A DNA stretch of 64,000 bases. It comes from Grifola frondosa. Its lineage: Eukaryota > Basidiomycota > Agaricomycetes > Polyporales > Grifolaceae. Under the pieces are notes generated by a model. The model worked only from the letters and a program-made list of their open reading frames with translations, made no database searches and had not been told where the DNA came from. Positions 1-12,146 of the stretch are shown here, in pieces. The stretch's first letter is position 1, and the number at the start of each line of letters is the position of its first letter. Location: contig LUGG01000025.1 of NCBI GenBank assembly GCA_001683735.1, positions 682,001-746,000 on the forward strand, given 5' to 3'. A program made the translations under genes and the position numbers.

Positions 1-112
1 AAGAGGAAGTCTAGGAAGGATTGTAGTGGGGATATAATATTATAATCAAATTCTGCAGCTGGAGGTGTCAGAGCTTGTGGTCACATTTGGAACGCACGCG
101 AGATCTAAAGGA
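1..112 (-). repeat. 5' flank fragment of an F2-family unit
   Basis: This stretch closely matches 57,841-57,932, the upstream end of the F2 copy there; both carry an AAGAGGAAGTCTA start and a CTGCAGCTGGAGGTGTCAGAG segment. It contains an AT-rich TATA-like run that would serve the minus strand, and it ends at a conserved palindrome. The body of this F2 copy lies outside the window to the left. No coding region is assigned here. Confidence 0.6.
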
Positions 113-132
113 CGCGTCACGGTAACGTGACG
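113..132. repeat. Conserved palindrome, copy 1 of 7
   Basis: CGTCACGGTAACGTGACG, with perfect 6-bp arms CGTCAC/GTGACG around GGTAAC. It sits at the junction between the F2 flank and the following block. Positions 133-355 hold no gene that I can support. Confidence 0.7.
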
Positions 133-355
133 GGTGATCGATCTTGAGTTAACTTTGACTCTAGTAAGTGGTAGTCCTAGTGGTCCACAGCTGCCCGACT
201 CCCTTTCTTTTCGCTATGTCACGCCCTACCCCTGCCCAGTGGTCGTCTCCTCCTACGAAGAAAATTTACGGCTAAGACTTGATGCCAGGTGTCAGTTCTG
301 CTCCCATAGTACCCGGCTCATTGATGTTCTCACAATATTGACACTGTCTGCCTCT

Positions 356-1083
356 TGAAGCTGTCCCACCTGCGAGCTCTTGTCGACCCAGCAGTGTTGA
401 AATGGATCGTCAGCGATTACAAGCAAACACACAAATTAGCGACACGCCTCTGGCCGCAGTGTCGGTGATCTGGCTTTGCAAGGCGGACGAATGACGCCCG
501 CCTCCTCGAATTCCCTCGGCCTATAGGAGACGATCGCCACAGACGCCGCCACCCGGATCACGCCAGAGGTCCGCAGTCCATCAGAGACTGCCTCAGGAAC
601 GATCCGTCGGGCCCTGCACACATGCACGACAGACTTGTTCCCTGCTCACGTCGAGTCAGCCACAGAAGCGTCGTGTTCGCGCGCGGCTCCCTGCGCTTAC
701 CGTACTCGGGTTACACGGCACGTTGTTCTGCAGACGTTCTTTCGTCTCTCTGCGATGAGCTCTGTCTTTATAATTGTACGCTCCAGTCGTCCCTGGATGT
801 CTAGCTGGTCCTGGATGCCCTACGTTGTTTGCCGCGCTGCAGCTGCACGACGTCCGCTGGGCCGCGTGTGTTCATGTAACTTCGCGGTAATTCGCTTGCC
901 ATGCACATTATTCCGATACGGCGGGGCATCCTGTAATCCGCCGTGGCCGCCGCACATCTGTCCATGTGAGATTATTCGGTGCCGGCCAACGTGCAATTTG
1001 GACTCGCCTTTGCCACTGATCTCTGTATCTGGCACGCTATCAACCTACATTACACAGCCTGTGCTTCGACTTCTCCCGACATA
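356..1083 (+). pseudogene. Unit U copy 1, left part (degenerate gene upstream of DUF6533)
   Basis: This segment is alignable by eye to 11,064-12,146, 45,190-45,982 and 52,790-53,768. Shared landmarks are CTGGCCGCAGTGTCGGTGAT, CGGCCTATAG and a peptide resembling TLFAALQLHDVRWA that recurs in all four copies but in shifting frames. It therefore looks like a decayed plus-strand gene of unknown family rather than plain intergenic DNA. Element A interrupts it at 1,083; the rest resumes at 8,137. I do not recognise the original protein. Confidence 0.5.
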
Positions 1084-1449
1084 CACGGCCGTTTTGGTAA
1101 GAGACCACCGTGATCTGACCGACCGAGGTTGCCGGGATATTAGACGCCGATATCGCTGGCACCTTTTTCTGAGACCTTTCTGGCATCTCTGTAATGATCT
1201 GCTTTCGGGGTTCGGACGGCCTCTTCCTGGCATATGAAGTCGAGCTCAGTTTGCACTCGACCAGCGCCTTTAGTGCAGGGTGTGGTTTCGAGTTACGGAT
1301 GTATGATTTCTCTTGATTATGCACACAATATATATTGATGTAGTTAGTAGAAGGTTTCTTACGGTTGTTCACGCGATTAGTGTGCGGAAACATGGGACGA
1401 GACATCTTTTATTCCACACGAAATCAGAATTATTATCCCCAATGACCAC

Positions 1450-4400
1450 TTATCCACCATGAGAGCCTTCCTCGACCCGACTCGGAGCCTCAACATCGAC
1501 TAATATATCTGCAGGTCTACTAGCCTTCTGTTTTCGTTCGCGGGTGGCTTTGGCTTTGGCGACAGCTTCAGCGCGTCTGGTTGGTCCCGCAATGCGAAGC
1601 GTTGCCGCGAGTTCTTTGTGTTTTGCTGCGCGGTCCTCAAGATAGTGAGTAGGTGCTGTTAGTTGTCGTGGAAGAGTCTCGCGAACAAGATGAGCATTAT
1701 GTAACGCATGCATGTTCAAAATATAGTGGTTGTCATCTGCATGAGTGACCTTGTTCTTCCTTTGAGTCGGATTACCTCGATCTCGCTGTGTGACAATTTC
1801 GTCGCACTCCACAACCTTGCACTGGCTTCCGAAGCAGTTGTGCTGTGCATTGAAGATGAATAAGACATCCTGACAAAATGATCAGCAGACAAAGGATGAA
1901 GAAATGGAACACACAACACACATGTGGATTTACAATTGCACTCCGGTGTGCCCGCGTCAGTAATGGCATGTTGAGGCGGAGATCTTTGGTGGCAGCTATA
2001 AAAAACTCTTCGACGACAGCGATCACATTCTCGCTGGAACCAGTTATCGTAGGCGATAGTATCTTCGCAATATGACCAACTTGAATAGGACACTAACAGA
2101 CTAATTAGATTAACAATAAAATATAATAAAATGGAGTTACTTCGGCTTGATGAAAGAAAACCCAAGAGTTCGGTTTGCAGATATCATGTGAGCGTGATAT
2201 CAAGTACTTGCAATGATACCAGGTTCCGCCAACTTCATTGCAATGACGGTGATCGTCCGGATTTGTAGATAGATGGTCCAAAGCCACTTCCAGCGTGGAG
2301 GCATCCCGTTTTCCATTCGGCTTTAACTTGATGCCACCTGCCGATCATGTGAGTAAGTAAGTAAATGAAGACAACAGCATACACACCGGGTTTGAGAGTT
2401 GAGTGAGCTGCCCAACCGAGACATCGTTGAAGCTCCCGGTTTTTCTGAAATAAGGAACGGATGGAGTGCCCTGCTTGCACATACTCACCATTCTCATTTT
2501 TCCACCAACCGCCACTAGCCTGATGCTTGAATCGTTCCATGTCAGCGAGGGTTACTGCAATGTCACGACTCGGAGATTGGTGATTTGACAAGATGCTACA
2601 TAGTCTGAAAACAGCATTCCAACATTCAAAGACCTCTGTCGAGTATAGAACAACTGGTCCAAAACGAGCAATGTCTTCTGGAAGGTGTGGATATTGGTGG
2701 AGCTTGATTTTCACAAGAATTCGATTAGGATCAATCAGCGACCAGATATCAAGGACATTGTCGATGAGAATCTGTAAGTCCGACTTGAGAAATATCTAGT
2801 GTTGCTGCAGCTAAGTCAGGGCTAAATGATATATGACTCATAACTTGTGCAGTTTTTCAGATATCACAGCGCTCTTACACTCATTTTGTAGCTTATATAT
2901 AGCCGCATAATCTTGCCACATATCAGAATGTTATACCTTGTATTGATGGAGATATGGCCAAAAAGCCGATTGCAAAGTCCGACTTTGTAGTCAGCTTTTT
3001 TATCAATGTAACTGAAATTGAAATCCATTCAAGATCATTATGCAAATGGTGGTGTTACATTCAAATACATATACATCTTATCTATTAATTTTAATTAAGA
3101 TCATGTCATTATCTGTAAAACTCATGTCAGAATATCTAAAAAGCTGAAACAGGTGTGACTAAGCCATGGCAACACTAGAAATATCAGTGAATTACAACGG
3201 AGTGAAGTGAAAATTGAGAATACCAGATAAGATTTTATATCCTTAATCTCCGGAAACCAGAGCAAGGCACCCAGCTCTCCAGATGCCTTCCATAGACTGA
3301 AAATTTTCTCGTCACAGAGATCATTATGTAAATGGAAAACAGCTAGCTGTTGAAGTGATTTGAAGTGTTTGCCAATTAGTGAATTTTTGTATCGCACGAG
3401 ATAACGAGGCCAAACGGATTTGATGGACAGTCCGTCTAATGACGACGACTCTAGACGTGTTGCGAAAATGTCATCCTTCCTCTTATCCCATGGCTTGCTT
3501 GTCTCATGCCACAGATATTTGTCTTCTCCGAGTAGCTTGGTATGCAAGAGTTCAAATGGTGTGTCGCATGTGGGTCAATTCCTAATATTCACAATTTATA
3601 AATAATTCTATAAAGCGAAAAAATTACGAATTTACCATTCATATCCAATGCAACATTGTAGTGATCGCCGGCACGCAAAGTGGTCCGTAATGCTTAAGTA
3701 TAATAAGTGCTGTGATTAATTAACAATGTGTAAAGAACTCACGGGAATCCAGCGGTAAGCTTTCATAACTCTCCGAAGGCTGTTGAATAATCCAGCTAAA
3801 AAGTGTATTCTGTATACCACTTTTTATCTCATTCTTAACTGCCTCTCGGTCATCACCCTTCAGTTTCCGATTATTAAGGCGTGCGTCACGGGTTTCGGTG
3901 TTACTGAGATGTGTGTGATGGAGCTCTCTGCAATGGGTATCAGTTTGTTTATCCAGAATTCGGCGATCTTATCCTTAACTCCCGTCTGTGTCTGTATTGA
4001 GTCAATAGCATCTCGAACACCGGTACAAGCCATGAGAATTTGAGATTTGATAGTCTCGATGGTCTTCTCACGTGTCCGTGGCTGTCCGGGCTGGTAACAC
4101 TTGTGATGTGACTTGCTATATGTTGAAATAAACACTCACTTCAAAATATGCAGCATAGCCTTGATCTGACTCCCTCTCTTCAGCAATTCCACCCACGAAG
4201 TCTCGACGACAACCAAGATTCCCGCTAGCATGTGAACATTCCTCCGACTGCTGAGGATTTTCCCCTGGCAACAAGTGAGGAACCACCCGAAATATAATCT
4301 CTCGTTGAAGCTGACAATGATAAGCAGAATGCCAATCATCGGAAGTCGCACTGAAATTAGTTGGTAAGTCCACGGTATGTTTATTTTCAGTTATATATAA

Positions 4401-6251
4401 CTTACAAATCATGACGAAGAGCTTCAAGTTGCTCTAATGCGCATGCATCTGGCGACGTCGAACAAAAGCGTACGAAGTACTCCTGGGAAAGCTTTTGATG
4501 AGGTATGTTCAAATTTGCGATGTAGATGTTGTCATGTGCATTATACTGTTTACTGCGATTGCCGGATACACCATCTGCCCAGATCATTATGCGAAGCACA
4601 TATGCAGGCCGACCCTGTGCGATTTTACGGAGTGGATGAGGCATATTCTTTGTCCACTCCGGTGAGCCTTCTATATCATATCATAACTCGGTGAGCAATT
4701 ACGATTAATTTTATAATATACTTACCTAGAAACTGCGGCGTAAAACCGAGATCGAGCAGGTTGCGCTGCAGCCGTTCGGTGGGAATTTGGCAAGTCTCGT
4801 GCTTTTCGATTGTAAAGCAAGACGACTACGTTGTTGATTTAGAATTTGTTTTTAATGATAAGCTGATCCATACCTCAAACTCTTTGCTGACATTATATGC
4901 TTCACAATAATCAATATTATTGATAGTGACCCATCGCAAAGGTATGACGAAGTGCCCATCTGAGAGCTGCGCAAGCTCCTTGATGTAAAAGTGACGATGT
5001 GGTGCATTCTTGAAATCTGCCCACATCGGGCCCAAATCATCCCAGTGCATTTCCTTCACCCATTTCTCCGCTTGCCAAAATTCCGAGACAGTGCTATTCA
5101 AGTCAGGATACATGCGAATCAGGGGACAAACATGTGGATTAGCCCAGTCCTGTGTAAATGTTTGACTCGCGTGAGTTTTTAAGTCCATTAATCATGTCAA
5201 ACTCACTAATGATAAGAGCTCTACAGCTCGATTCATATGGAAATGGTTTCCGAGCGCCGACACATGATGCTGAGTACTAATCGCAGTTGATTTTGTCAGC
5301 TGTTTCTGAACTTTTCGAAGCGCGTGAAATGTCGGAACATGCGGTGTTCCACATTCTCGCATGACCCAGATAATTGTCTTCAGATGATCATCGGATAATC
5401 GGAGACGGGGTAAATTGTCCAGTAAGTCCAGCATAAACATCTAACAAGTCAACTTTGTTTATCTCATGAATCTGACACAAAGAAGTCTTCCGCGTACTGT
5501 CTTGGAGCCGTGAGGTGCCCAACCATCTTTCTCTGCCTGTCCAATATCTGGCACAAAGTGCTCTGTTTCGTTGTCATCTTCAAGATCTGAACCATCAAGC
5601 CCTAGTGTTGTCACATGAGCCGGATATTACCGTGAAAGCGCGTGAACATACCCATCGCCTCTAATGCGGCGGTAGCATTCGAGACAGTCACATCCTCATC
5701 AGGCTCGCTAGACTCCAGGAAGGCCATCCTTGTGAGAGTGTTATCACCATACGAGAGTGCGTTCATCTTCCTTCGGAGCTCCTCTCGCAAGTTGTCTTCA
5801 GGAAGCTGTCCAGCAGAGAACATGACCATATCTCCATCCTCATCGATAAAGTGGTCTCCGTAGTCAGCCGTTTGCTGTTGTTCATATAACGGCATCCTAC
5901 TGAACTCCTCGTCTTCATTATCAGAGTGCGCAAACATGTCCGCCAAGGCTAGGACAGCGGGTTGCCCAGAAATGCCACTTGGTGCACTGGGGCGCTCAGA
6001 TACTTCAGGTATCAAGCCGCTTCGTTTGAGGGCAACCTTATGCTTCTCCGTTTTAACGTGTTGATGTCGGTAAGTCTTTCGAATGATAACGTCTTCAGTC
6101 TCGCACTGCGCTGAACATGGACAGCACTTAAGACTCCCTGGCTGGTCCGGAACAGCTTCGAATACTATGAATTGTGAGTTTTATCCTTTCTCCGGCCATC
6201 TATCGATAACAACGCACCATTTTCCAGATTTTCTCGTCTTATTGGCGCCAT
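1450..6251 (-). CDS. TNP-type transposase of element A
   Basis: Multi-exon gene read on the minus strand. The first exon starts MAPIRREN at 6,251 and is followed by a 53-bp intron. Next comes a cysteine/histidine cluster (CCPCSAQC then a HQH...H pair), probably a DNA-binding zinc module. Later exons carry LPRLRLSDDHLKTIIWVMRE, DWANPHVCPLIRMYPD, a DGVSGNRSKQ block, WFPEIKDIKSY, and LPEDIARFGPVVLYSTEVFE followed by FRLCSILSNHQSPSRDIA. The last exon contains YILNMHALHNAHLVRE and a Lys/Ala-rich tail, stopping at 1,450. This block order fits a transposase family that I recognise as very abundant in Agaricomycetes and related to TNP2/CACTA-like enzymes; I give no formal family name. Exon joins tested by hand keep frame, but not every intron was resolved. 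Presumed role: nuclear, cutting the CACGGCC termini. Confidence 0.8.
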
Positions 6252-6446
6252 TTTTGTCTCAAAATTTCAAGTGGTTGACTCGACAGGGCCCCATCGGCGT
6301 ACTTCACGTGATGTGACACTGGATCATGGAATCGTGTTGAAGAGCAGATACAAATTTTTATCCTCTTTTCTCATTGTTACTTTACCTCCGCATTCACCTC
6401 TGCGCTAACCTTCATCACCCACTCATTTTTAATATCTGTCTACAAA
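6252..6446. promoter_or_regulatory. Divergent promoter region of element A
   Basis: This is the only space between the start of the transposase (minus) and the start of the partner gene (plus), so it must hold both promoters. A pyrimidine-rich run at about 6,360-6,430 precedes the plus-strand ATG, as is common in basidiomycete core promoters. No sharp TATA box was identified. Confidence 0.4.
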
Positions 6447-7699
6447 ATGCCGAGTATCAATGACTTACTTAATGACCCTAGCCCATCTTCGAGTCCGCGA
6501 CAATCTCCTGAGACCCCATCTCGACCGGTCTCACCAACGGCAGCTCTTTCCCGACTCTCCAATCCAAGCACACCTTCTAGCACAGGTGCACCATCTTCCG
6601 ATGACTCATTTTTCAATCCTCGGAAGCACCCTGCGGAAATCGTACAGGATGTCGCACGAAATGTGAAATTGAGGCCAAGTGATCGTGATACTCTGGCAAT
6701 ATTTTCTCGTGTGCGTTCATGTCATGATTATCTATCTAATTATACTAATACAACACAGCTTGATACTCAAGAGCAGCAAATCTGGCTTGCCGGGCACCTA
6801 TTAAAACTGGCAGAGGGTCAATCAAAGTTGTCAACATCTTGCTCGAACACTGGATATGTCATTCCGCCTCATTTCCAGGTAAATATGGACTATTCTCATA
6901 TGTATCTAGTCTGAAAGAAACCCCACAGGCGGAGATCGATGCATTCTGCTTCGTCGTTTTGATGCGGCCGTCGCTGAGTGCCTACATCACCAAGAATGTG
7001 CCCGTGAGCCTCGTAACGGTATGTCAGCGCTGTATTTCATTGTTTGCAATGCTAAATCCCGGACAGGATAGAATTATATCCAGTCCCCAGTGGGGATTTA
7101 CGCCTGAACTCAAGGAGACAAAATACAAATGGAAGATTATCGTGAAGCGCGTTCAAGACGTATGCACCAATAGGAGACACGATATCAAAAAAGCGGTCAG
7201 TCTCCTCTCATTAATTCAGATCTATCACCCTCTAATCTCACTTATCTTCAGATTCAAGCGTCAGTCGGCGAATCGTCCGACAATCCTAGTATCGAAGCTC
7301 GATCAAACGCGCAAGACATCATAGCGTTGTGCGTTGACATCGTCGCGATTCACAAGCCGGCGGACCTTCATGTCAGTCTCGCAATGCTTGCGAGAGTGGC
7401 CTTCATTGTATGTCATTTTCGCTGTCGTCTTGCAGTCGGTGACTTATGGATATCAATAGCGACAGGTATATATTCAATTTGGAAACGTGAAAAACTTCTG
7501 GGAACAGGTGGATAAGGAGCTCGCCAATGTTCGTTCAAAGAACAATGATGACGAAGAGAAGATATCGAGGTCAGTCAAGCAACATCTAAACCTCAGTGCT
7601 CCAAAACTGATTTTAATTATCAGGTTCTTCGGACGGGTATTGCAGAACGACCGCAAAGTACACGGTCCGGTTGATTTGGGTAGTATACCGCTTGAATGA
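6447..7699 (+). CDS. Partner protein of element A (second transposon gene)
   Basis: Starts MPSINDLL with a Ser/Pro-rich N-terminus (about 60 residues), then HPAEIVQDVARNVKL and a helical region. Exon joins readable by eye include FSR then LDTQEQQIW, HFQ then AEIDAF, and ISR then FFGRVLQND, ending SIPLE at 7,699. It resembles a protein that in other Agaricomycetes lies divergently beside the same transposase family, so it is probably an accessory transposition factor. No enzymatic motif was seen. About seven exons; the exact number is not settled. The stretch 7,700-8,136 is 3' flank and terminal repeat without a further gene. Confidence 0.65.
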
Positions 7700-8136
7700 G
7701 GTCTCAGCGTTGAAGCTGCTTGTTGTTTACTAGACATCGAATATTTTTCTTGGTCACAGTGTCGAGTCGCGCATATATTTCTGTGTATATTGCTTTCTAT
7801 TAAATACAAATAAAATACATTATTTCGGGCTATTGAACGAAGCAACTGAGGAGCAGCCGTGGATATTCCGAGCCTATGATTGAGGTATGGAAAATGGCTC
7901 ACTGGCCTATTGTGGATCATGTTTCAAGGTCAGCACCCATGTCGAGATAGTCTCGATGTATTCTCAAGGAGATGTCTCCTACAGATATGCTCTGGCACTG
8001 GTCTCAGAAGACTCTTTTCCAAGACGATGATTGACCATCCCACAGATATCCTCGGAGATATCAGCTGAGCTCATCCTGGCAGTCCCACGCATACCGGCTT
8101 CCGAGATCAATCCGGCATCTGCCAAAAGTGGCCGTG

Positions 8137-8377
8137 TACCCGTTCAATTAGTGGCTGTTTGTTTATCGCCATCGTCTCGAACCTATCCGTGCTGTTATAT
8201 GAGTGGATGGGGATGTCAAGCAGTGTTTTACCTATTTTTCATCATCCTAATGTTCCGAACAGCGCGTCCGATGCGTGTTACATCCCGGCGCCACGAAGCA
8301 CGGTTTAGATATAAGAGCACCGTCTCTCCGTATCTGCCAAAGTATTCAGTCCTGCATCTCTCGCGCTACCTCATATC
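8137..8377 (+). repeat. Unit U copy 1, right part, with DUF6533 promoter
   Basis: This continues the host sequence after element A and matches 11,905-12,146, 45,755-45,982 and 53,520-53,768. It ends in the leader and core promoter of DUF6533 copy 1. Confidence 0.6.
8310..8317 (+). promoter_or_regulatory. TATA box of DUF6533 copy 1
   Basis: TATAAGAG, 68 bp before the ATG. The octamer and its spacing are kept in all four DUF6533 copies (8,310; 12,079; 45,915; 53,701), which argues that it is functional or was until recently. Confidence 0.65.
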
Positions 8378-10040
8378 ATGTCCTCCACCGTCAGTGCCGC
8401 AGAAGTCCAGGAAAAGTGAGTGACTATTACCGCAATCTTCCCTCATCTGATATATCCTATCATACAGCTTCATCATAACATGTTGCGTTCTATCGGCAAC
8501 CGGTCAGTGGTTCACGTACGATATCCAGTCAATTTGTCATTCACATTTGTCGCAGTTCTTCTAGTGTATGAGTACTTCATCACGTTTGATCGTGAATATC
8601 GACTTGTGTGGAAGCGTCGATTTTCGGCGGCCACCTTACTTTTCTTGCTCGCAAGATATCCTTTACTTCTATCCTACATTCTTACCATTCCGACGACATA
8701 TTTAACAAGAGTACAGTTCTCGTCATAATACTGCAGACCATCTTTGCCCACCAATAATTCCAGAGCTGTTCTGCATTGTATTGGTTGATCACTACTTTGG
8801 CTCTGCTCTTCATTTTTGGTGCGCTAGGTGAACATCCGTACGATATTCTGACATCTGACTGATTATTGATATTCCGTGAAGCATTCTCAACTCTCCGAGC
8901 GTACGCCTTATCTGGTCGTCAATGGCAAATAGCTGCATTGCTATTTATCTTCTCATTGGGGATTTTGGGCATATCGGTGGTGAGCTTTCTTCTCGATGTT
9001 GAGCTTGGTGTGTAATTTAAGTGTGAGACACACTTCCAGCTCTTAAATGTGCCGCCAGCAGTAGTTGAAGCTCCACCTCCCTTTAATTGTGATTCAAGTT
9101 ATTTGATCTCATCGAAGCTATCCAAAATGTCAGTGAATTTCATCGATGTCACTGATGCTTGTTGTCAATCCGTGTGTCATGTAGATGTATGTAGTGCTGT
9201 TGACATCATCGCTCGAGGGTCTGCTCACGCAATACTTCCAGTGGCATATGTACAGCGTGCGACAATAATCGCTGGGGAAATGGTTGTTCTTGCAGTGACC
9301 ATACACCAGACGTACTGGCAAAGACGAACTACCGCAGAGGCCAACCTCCGCACTCCATTGCACACGGTGATCTTGAGGGACGGTCAGTTTCCCAGTTCTC
9401 CCTCAGTGTTGCACCGACTAATCATGCTCCATCAGGTATGATATACTTCTTGTACGTTGTCATTAGTTAACACGGACGGGCGTCATTTGACAAGGTTCAT
9501 TTGATAGTGTATTGTTGATGATGAATATTGCATATATTTTATTTGTATATCTGGGAGTAGGGAAACTTGTCTCTAATCCTGATGGACCCCAGCTCACGAG
9601 GATCATGTACTGTCATCAGGAATTCACCTCGTACATCGCCCAGTTCATCGATCCGTCAGTAACTTCAATTAACCTTCTTCGTTTTGAATTCTAATGATAT
9701 TCGTTGCCGCACAGAATAACAACAATTATCATCTCACGATTCATCTCTCAATCTCCGCGAGGCCGATGCATCCCAGTGCGGCACCGAAGATGCAAGTCGC
9801 CCATCGTTTGTGGGCTCCATCCAGTTTGCGGCTTTCGTCGAACTCCTCGGTGCCCCTCTCGACCACGAACTCTCGTTCTCTGCCATCGATCCGGATTCCT
9901 TGGACGATCAGGGAGCTGATGGAGAGAATGCGGACCACGATGAGGACGTTCTAGGCGATGAGGAGGAAATCGTGTCAGGTCAGGCAAGCATTCATGGGCC
10001 AACTGAAGCGGAAGCCGGTCCCTCTAGGGTCAGGGAGTAG
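8378..10040 (+). pseudogene. DUF6533 membrane protein, copy 1 (slightly damaged)
   Basis: Exon 1 (8,378-8,415, MSSTVSAAEVQE), exon 2 (8,468-8,502) and the exon from 8,556 join in frame to give the hallmark VLLVYEYFITFDREYRLVW of DUF6533 and a first helix pair. Later exons give SALYWLITTLALLFIF, the FSTLRAYALSGRQW segment, a helix around GEMVVLAVTIHQTYW, LRDG followed by MIYFLY, and an acidic tail from LGAPLDHELSFSAID to the stop at 10,040. DUF6533 proteins are multi-pass membrane proteins of unknown function. Damage: a small deletion near 8,695 relative to other copies and a one-base insertion near 9,750 (CATCTCTC against CATCCTC) that shifts the frame before the acidic tail. It could still make a shortened protein. 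Confidence 0.75.
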
Positions 10041-10140
10041 GACTGCGATACATTTTCAGTGTGTGCTGACTTGTCACTGTCTCGGATGTGCTAATGCTGA
10101 CGGCAGAATGAAAAATCTATCCTACATGCAGGAAACCACA

Positions 10141-10162
10141 GACGCGTCATAGTAACGTGACG
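10141..10162. repeat. Conserved palindrome, copy 2 of 7
   Basis: GCGTCATAGTAACGTGACGC; one change spoils an arm. It lies about 100 bp after the DUF6533 copy 1 stop and before the fam3 remnant. Confidence 0.6.
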
Positions 10163-10289
10163 CGATGATCGATTTTGACTCTAGCAGTGCCCGATTCCCG
10201 TTCTTCCGCGTTGCTACAACGAGATCTTCGATTGCGACCAAGTTGAAACTGCTCCCCGTACGTCGGCAACAGGACTTGACGGCTTCGCG

Positions 10290-10660
10290 AAACGTTAATT
10301 GAAACCCGATGAGCGCGAGCCAGCAATCCGTGGAGGCCTAAGGAGGAAGAGATCGAAGACGAGGACCATGATTAGGTTTCCAGTGCGTTCGGCTCTTGCT
10401 GTCGAAGCCGCAATGTATTCTTGGCTGGTTATCCGCTTGCACGAGCCGTGGCGTTGTGTGGTCGTACCTCCTCACCACCCATCACCCCCGTTTTCGCGTC
10501 GTCTGTCTTTGCTCTCCCACCGTGTAACTTGTTATCCTTCCGGAAAGTTATCTCACCTTGTTTCCCACAGATTCGAGGTGGGACCGCTCCTTTTAAGCCT
10601 CGACGACCGCTGCCCACGCTGTTGTGGCTTGAGTGCTTCATGCAACTTCTCACCTATCGT
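10290..10660 (-). pseudogene. fam3 copy 1, truncated (TM/coiled-coil family)
   Basis: On the minus strand the exon reading EALKPQQRGQRSSRLKR and the later piece NLIMVLVFDLFLLRPP match fam3 copies at about 37 and 52 kb. The coiled-coil half (LLQS..R.QLxESEAV) is absent here, so this is a deletion remnant. I do not recognise the family. Flanking DNA (10,163-10,290 and 10,661-10,847) belongs to the same repeated block. Confidence 0.45.
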
Positions 10661-10847
10661 CACGTCCGATAAGACTGACATGCATCTGGATCTGTCACAA
10701 GTTGTGTCATTCTCTGCCGCACGTGTACAGCGAAGCGCGCGGTACGTCTCTAGTACCTTGGCTTTCCTGCTTTCTCAAGCATTTATGGACAAGCGCAGGA
10801 TGTACGAGGTTCGCATACTTCACGTAGCATCTGGTATTGATCTGCTA

Positions 10848-11063
10848 CATCAGCAAAATCTCGATTTGACTTATCATACTTTTTTTCTCTTAAACTAACC
10901 CTTATGAACTTACTTTTTAGGTCTTATATCTCTTTTTCTTCTAAATTAAGAACAAAAAGAGCAATTAAGAGATAAAAGAGATTTCATAAGGGTTTTTATA
11001 AGTGCATTTAAGAGCAATTAAGAGACAAAAAGTATGATAAGTTAAATTGAGATTTTGCTGATG
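10848..11063. mobile_element. 216-bp MITE with element C-like ends
   Basis: Long AT-rich inverted repeat. The left end reads CATCAGCAAAATCTCGATTT and the right end is its near-exact complement, continuing through CTTATCATACTTTTT and TCTCTTAA (at least 45 bp of arm). It is flanked by TA on both sides; the homologous site in the 52.7-kb block (GATCTGCTATGTC) lacks it. The first ten bases match the right end of element C, so it is probably a non-autonomous derivative of that transposon group. No coding capacity. Confidence 0.85.
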
Positions 11064-12146
11064 TATGAGGCGTGTATGACAGACGCGGGGTCGCCGAATG
11101 CCACTGAGGTGTCAGTTCTGCTCCATACCAGACTCAATGATGTTCGCACATTATTAATCCTGTCTGTCGTTTGAGGTTGTCCCACACGCGAGCTTTCTGA
11201 CGTAGTGCTGAACTGGATCGTTGATTGCAAGGGAGCAAACACACGAAATAGCGACACGCCTCTGGCCGCAGTTTCGGTGATCTGGCTTCGCGAGGCGTAT
11301 AAATGGTGTCTACCTCCTCCACTTCACGGATCATACCTCGATCGCGGCCTATAGAAGAAGATTGCCACAGACGCCACCACTCGGATCGCACCAGAGTTCT
11401 GCGATCCATCAGAGGTTACCTCAAGAACGATCCGCCGGACGCTGCACACATGCACGCTCGCCTGGCGCAGATCGGGTCTTCAGCCACAGAAGCAGGTGGC
11501 TCGCCGTGCTCGGGTTATACGGCGCATTCTTCGGCAGACGGTCTTTGCCTCTCTGCGACGGGCTCTGTCTCTCGGACTGCACCCTCCAATCGTTCCTGGA
11601 TGTCTAGAGGATCGTGGACGTCTTCACGATGTTTGCCGCACTGCAGCTGCACGACGTCCGCTGGGCCGCGCGTGCGCGAGAACCTTCGCGGTAATTCGCT
11701 TGCCAATGCATATTATTGCGATACGTAGGCGGGGCATTCTGCCATCCGCCGTGGACGCCGCACATCTGTTGATACGTGATTATTCGGTGCCGGACAACGT
11801 GCAATTTGGACTCGCCCTCGCTACCGGTCTCTATATCTGGCATGCTACCAACCTTCTGTAGCTGATACACAGCCTGTGCTTCGACTTCTCCTGACGTACC
11901 TGTTCAACTATTGCTTGTTTATCCACCGCAGTCATCTCGAACCGATCTGTGCTGTTGTATCAGCGGATGTGGATGACACGCAGCATTTTACCTACTGTCC
12001 ATCATCCCAATATTCCGAATATCGCGTGTTGCGATAGTGCGAAATGATGCATCCTGACTCCGCTAAAAACGGTGTAGATATAAGAGCAGGTCCTCTCCGT
12101 CTCTGCAAAAGTATTGAGTCCCGCATCTTTCGGACTACTTCGTATC
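11064..12146 (+). pseudogene. Unit U copy 2 (degenerate gene upstream of DUF6533)
   Basis: Full-length U copy. A plus-strand reading from 11,303 begins MVSTSSTSRIIP, and a later frame carries VPDNVQFGLALATGLYIW just before the promoter; the frames do not connect. Same landmarks as the other U copies. Likely a decayed gene of unknown family. Confidence 0.45.
12079..12086 (+). promoter_or_regulatory. TATA box of DUF6533 copy 2
   Basis: TATAAGAG, 68 bp before the ATG at 12,147, in the conserved leader. Confidence 0.6.

Larger units (their letters stand above)
1084..8136. mobile_element. Element A: 7.05-kb TIR transposon, TNP-type, two genes
   Basis: The ends were found by comparing the interrupted U copy with the intact ones. 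The host reads ...GACA-TA, then CACGGCCGTTTTGG; at the far end CCAAAAGTGGCCGTG is followed by TA-CCCGTTC. The termini are imperfect inverted repeats (CACGGCC then TTTTGG) and the duplicated target is TA. The 45.7-kb U copy shows the uninterrupted site GACATACCCGTTCAAC. Inside are a long minus-strand transposase gene and a divergent plus-strand partner with a 195-bp intergenic promoter. No disabling frameshift was seen on the pieces translated by hand, so this may be an autonomous copy. Confidence 0.85.
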
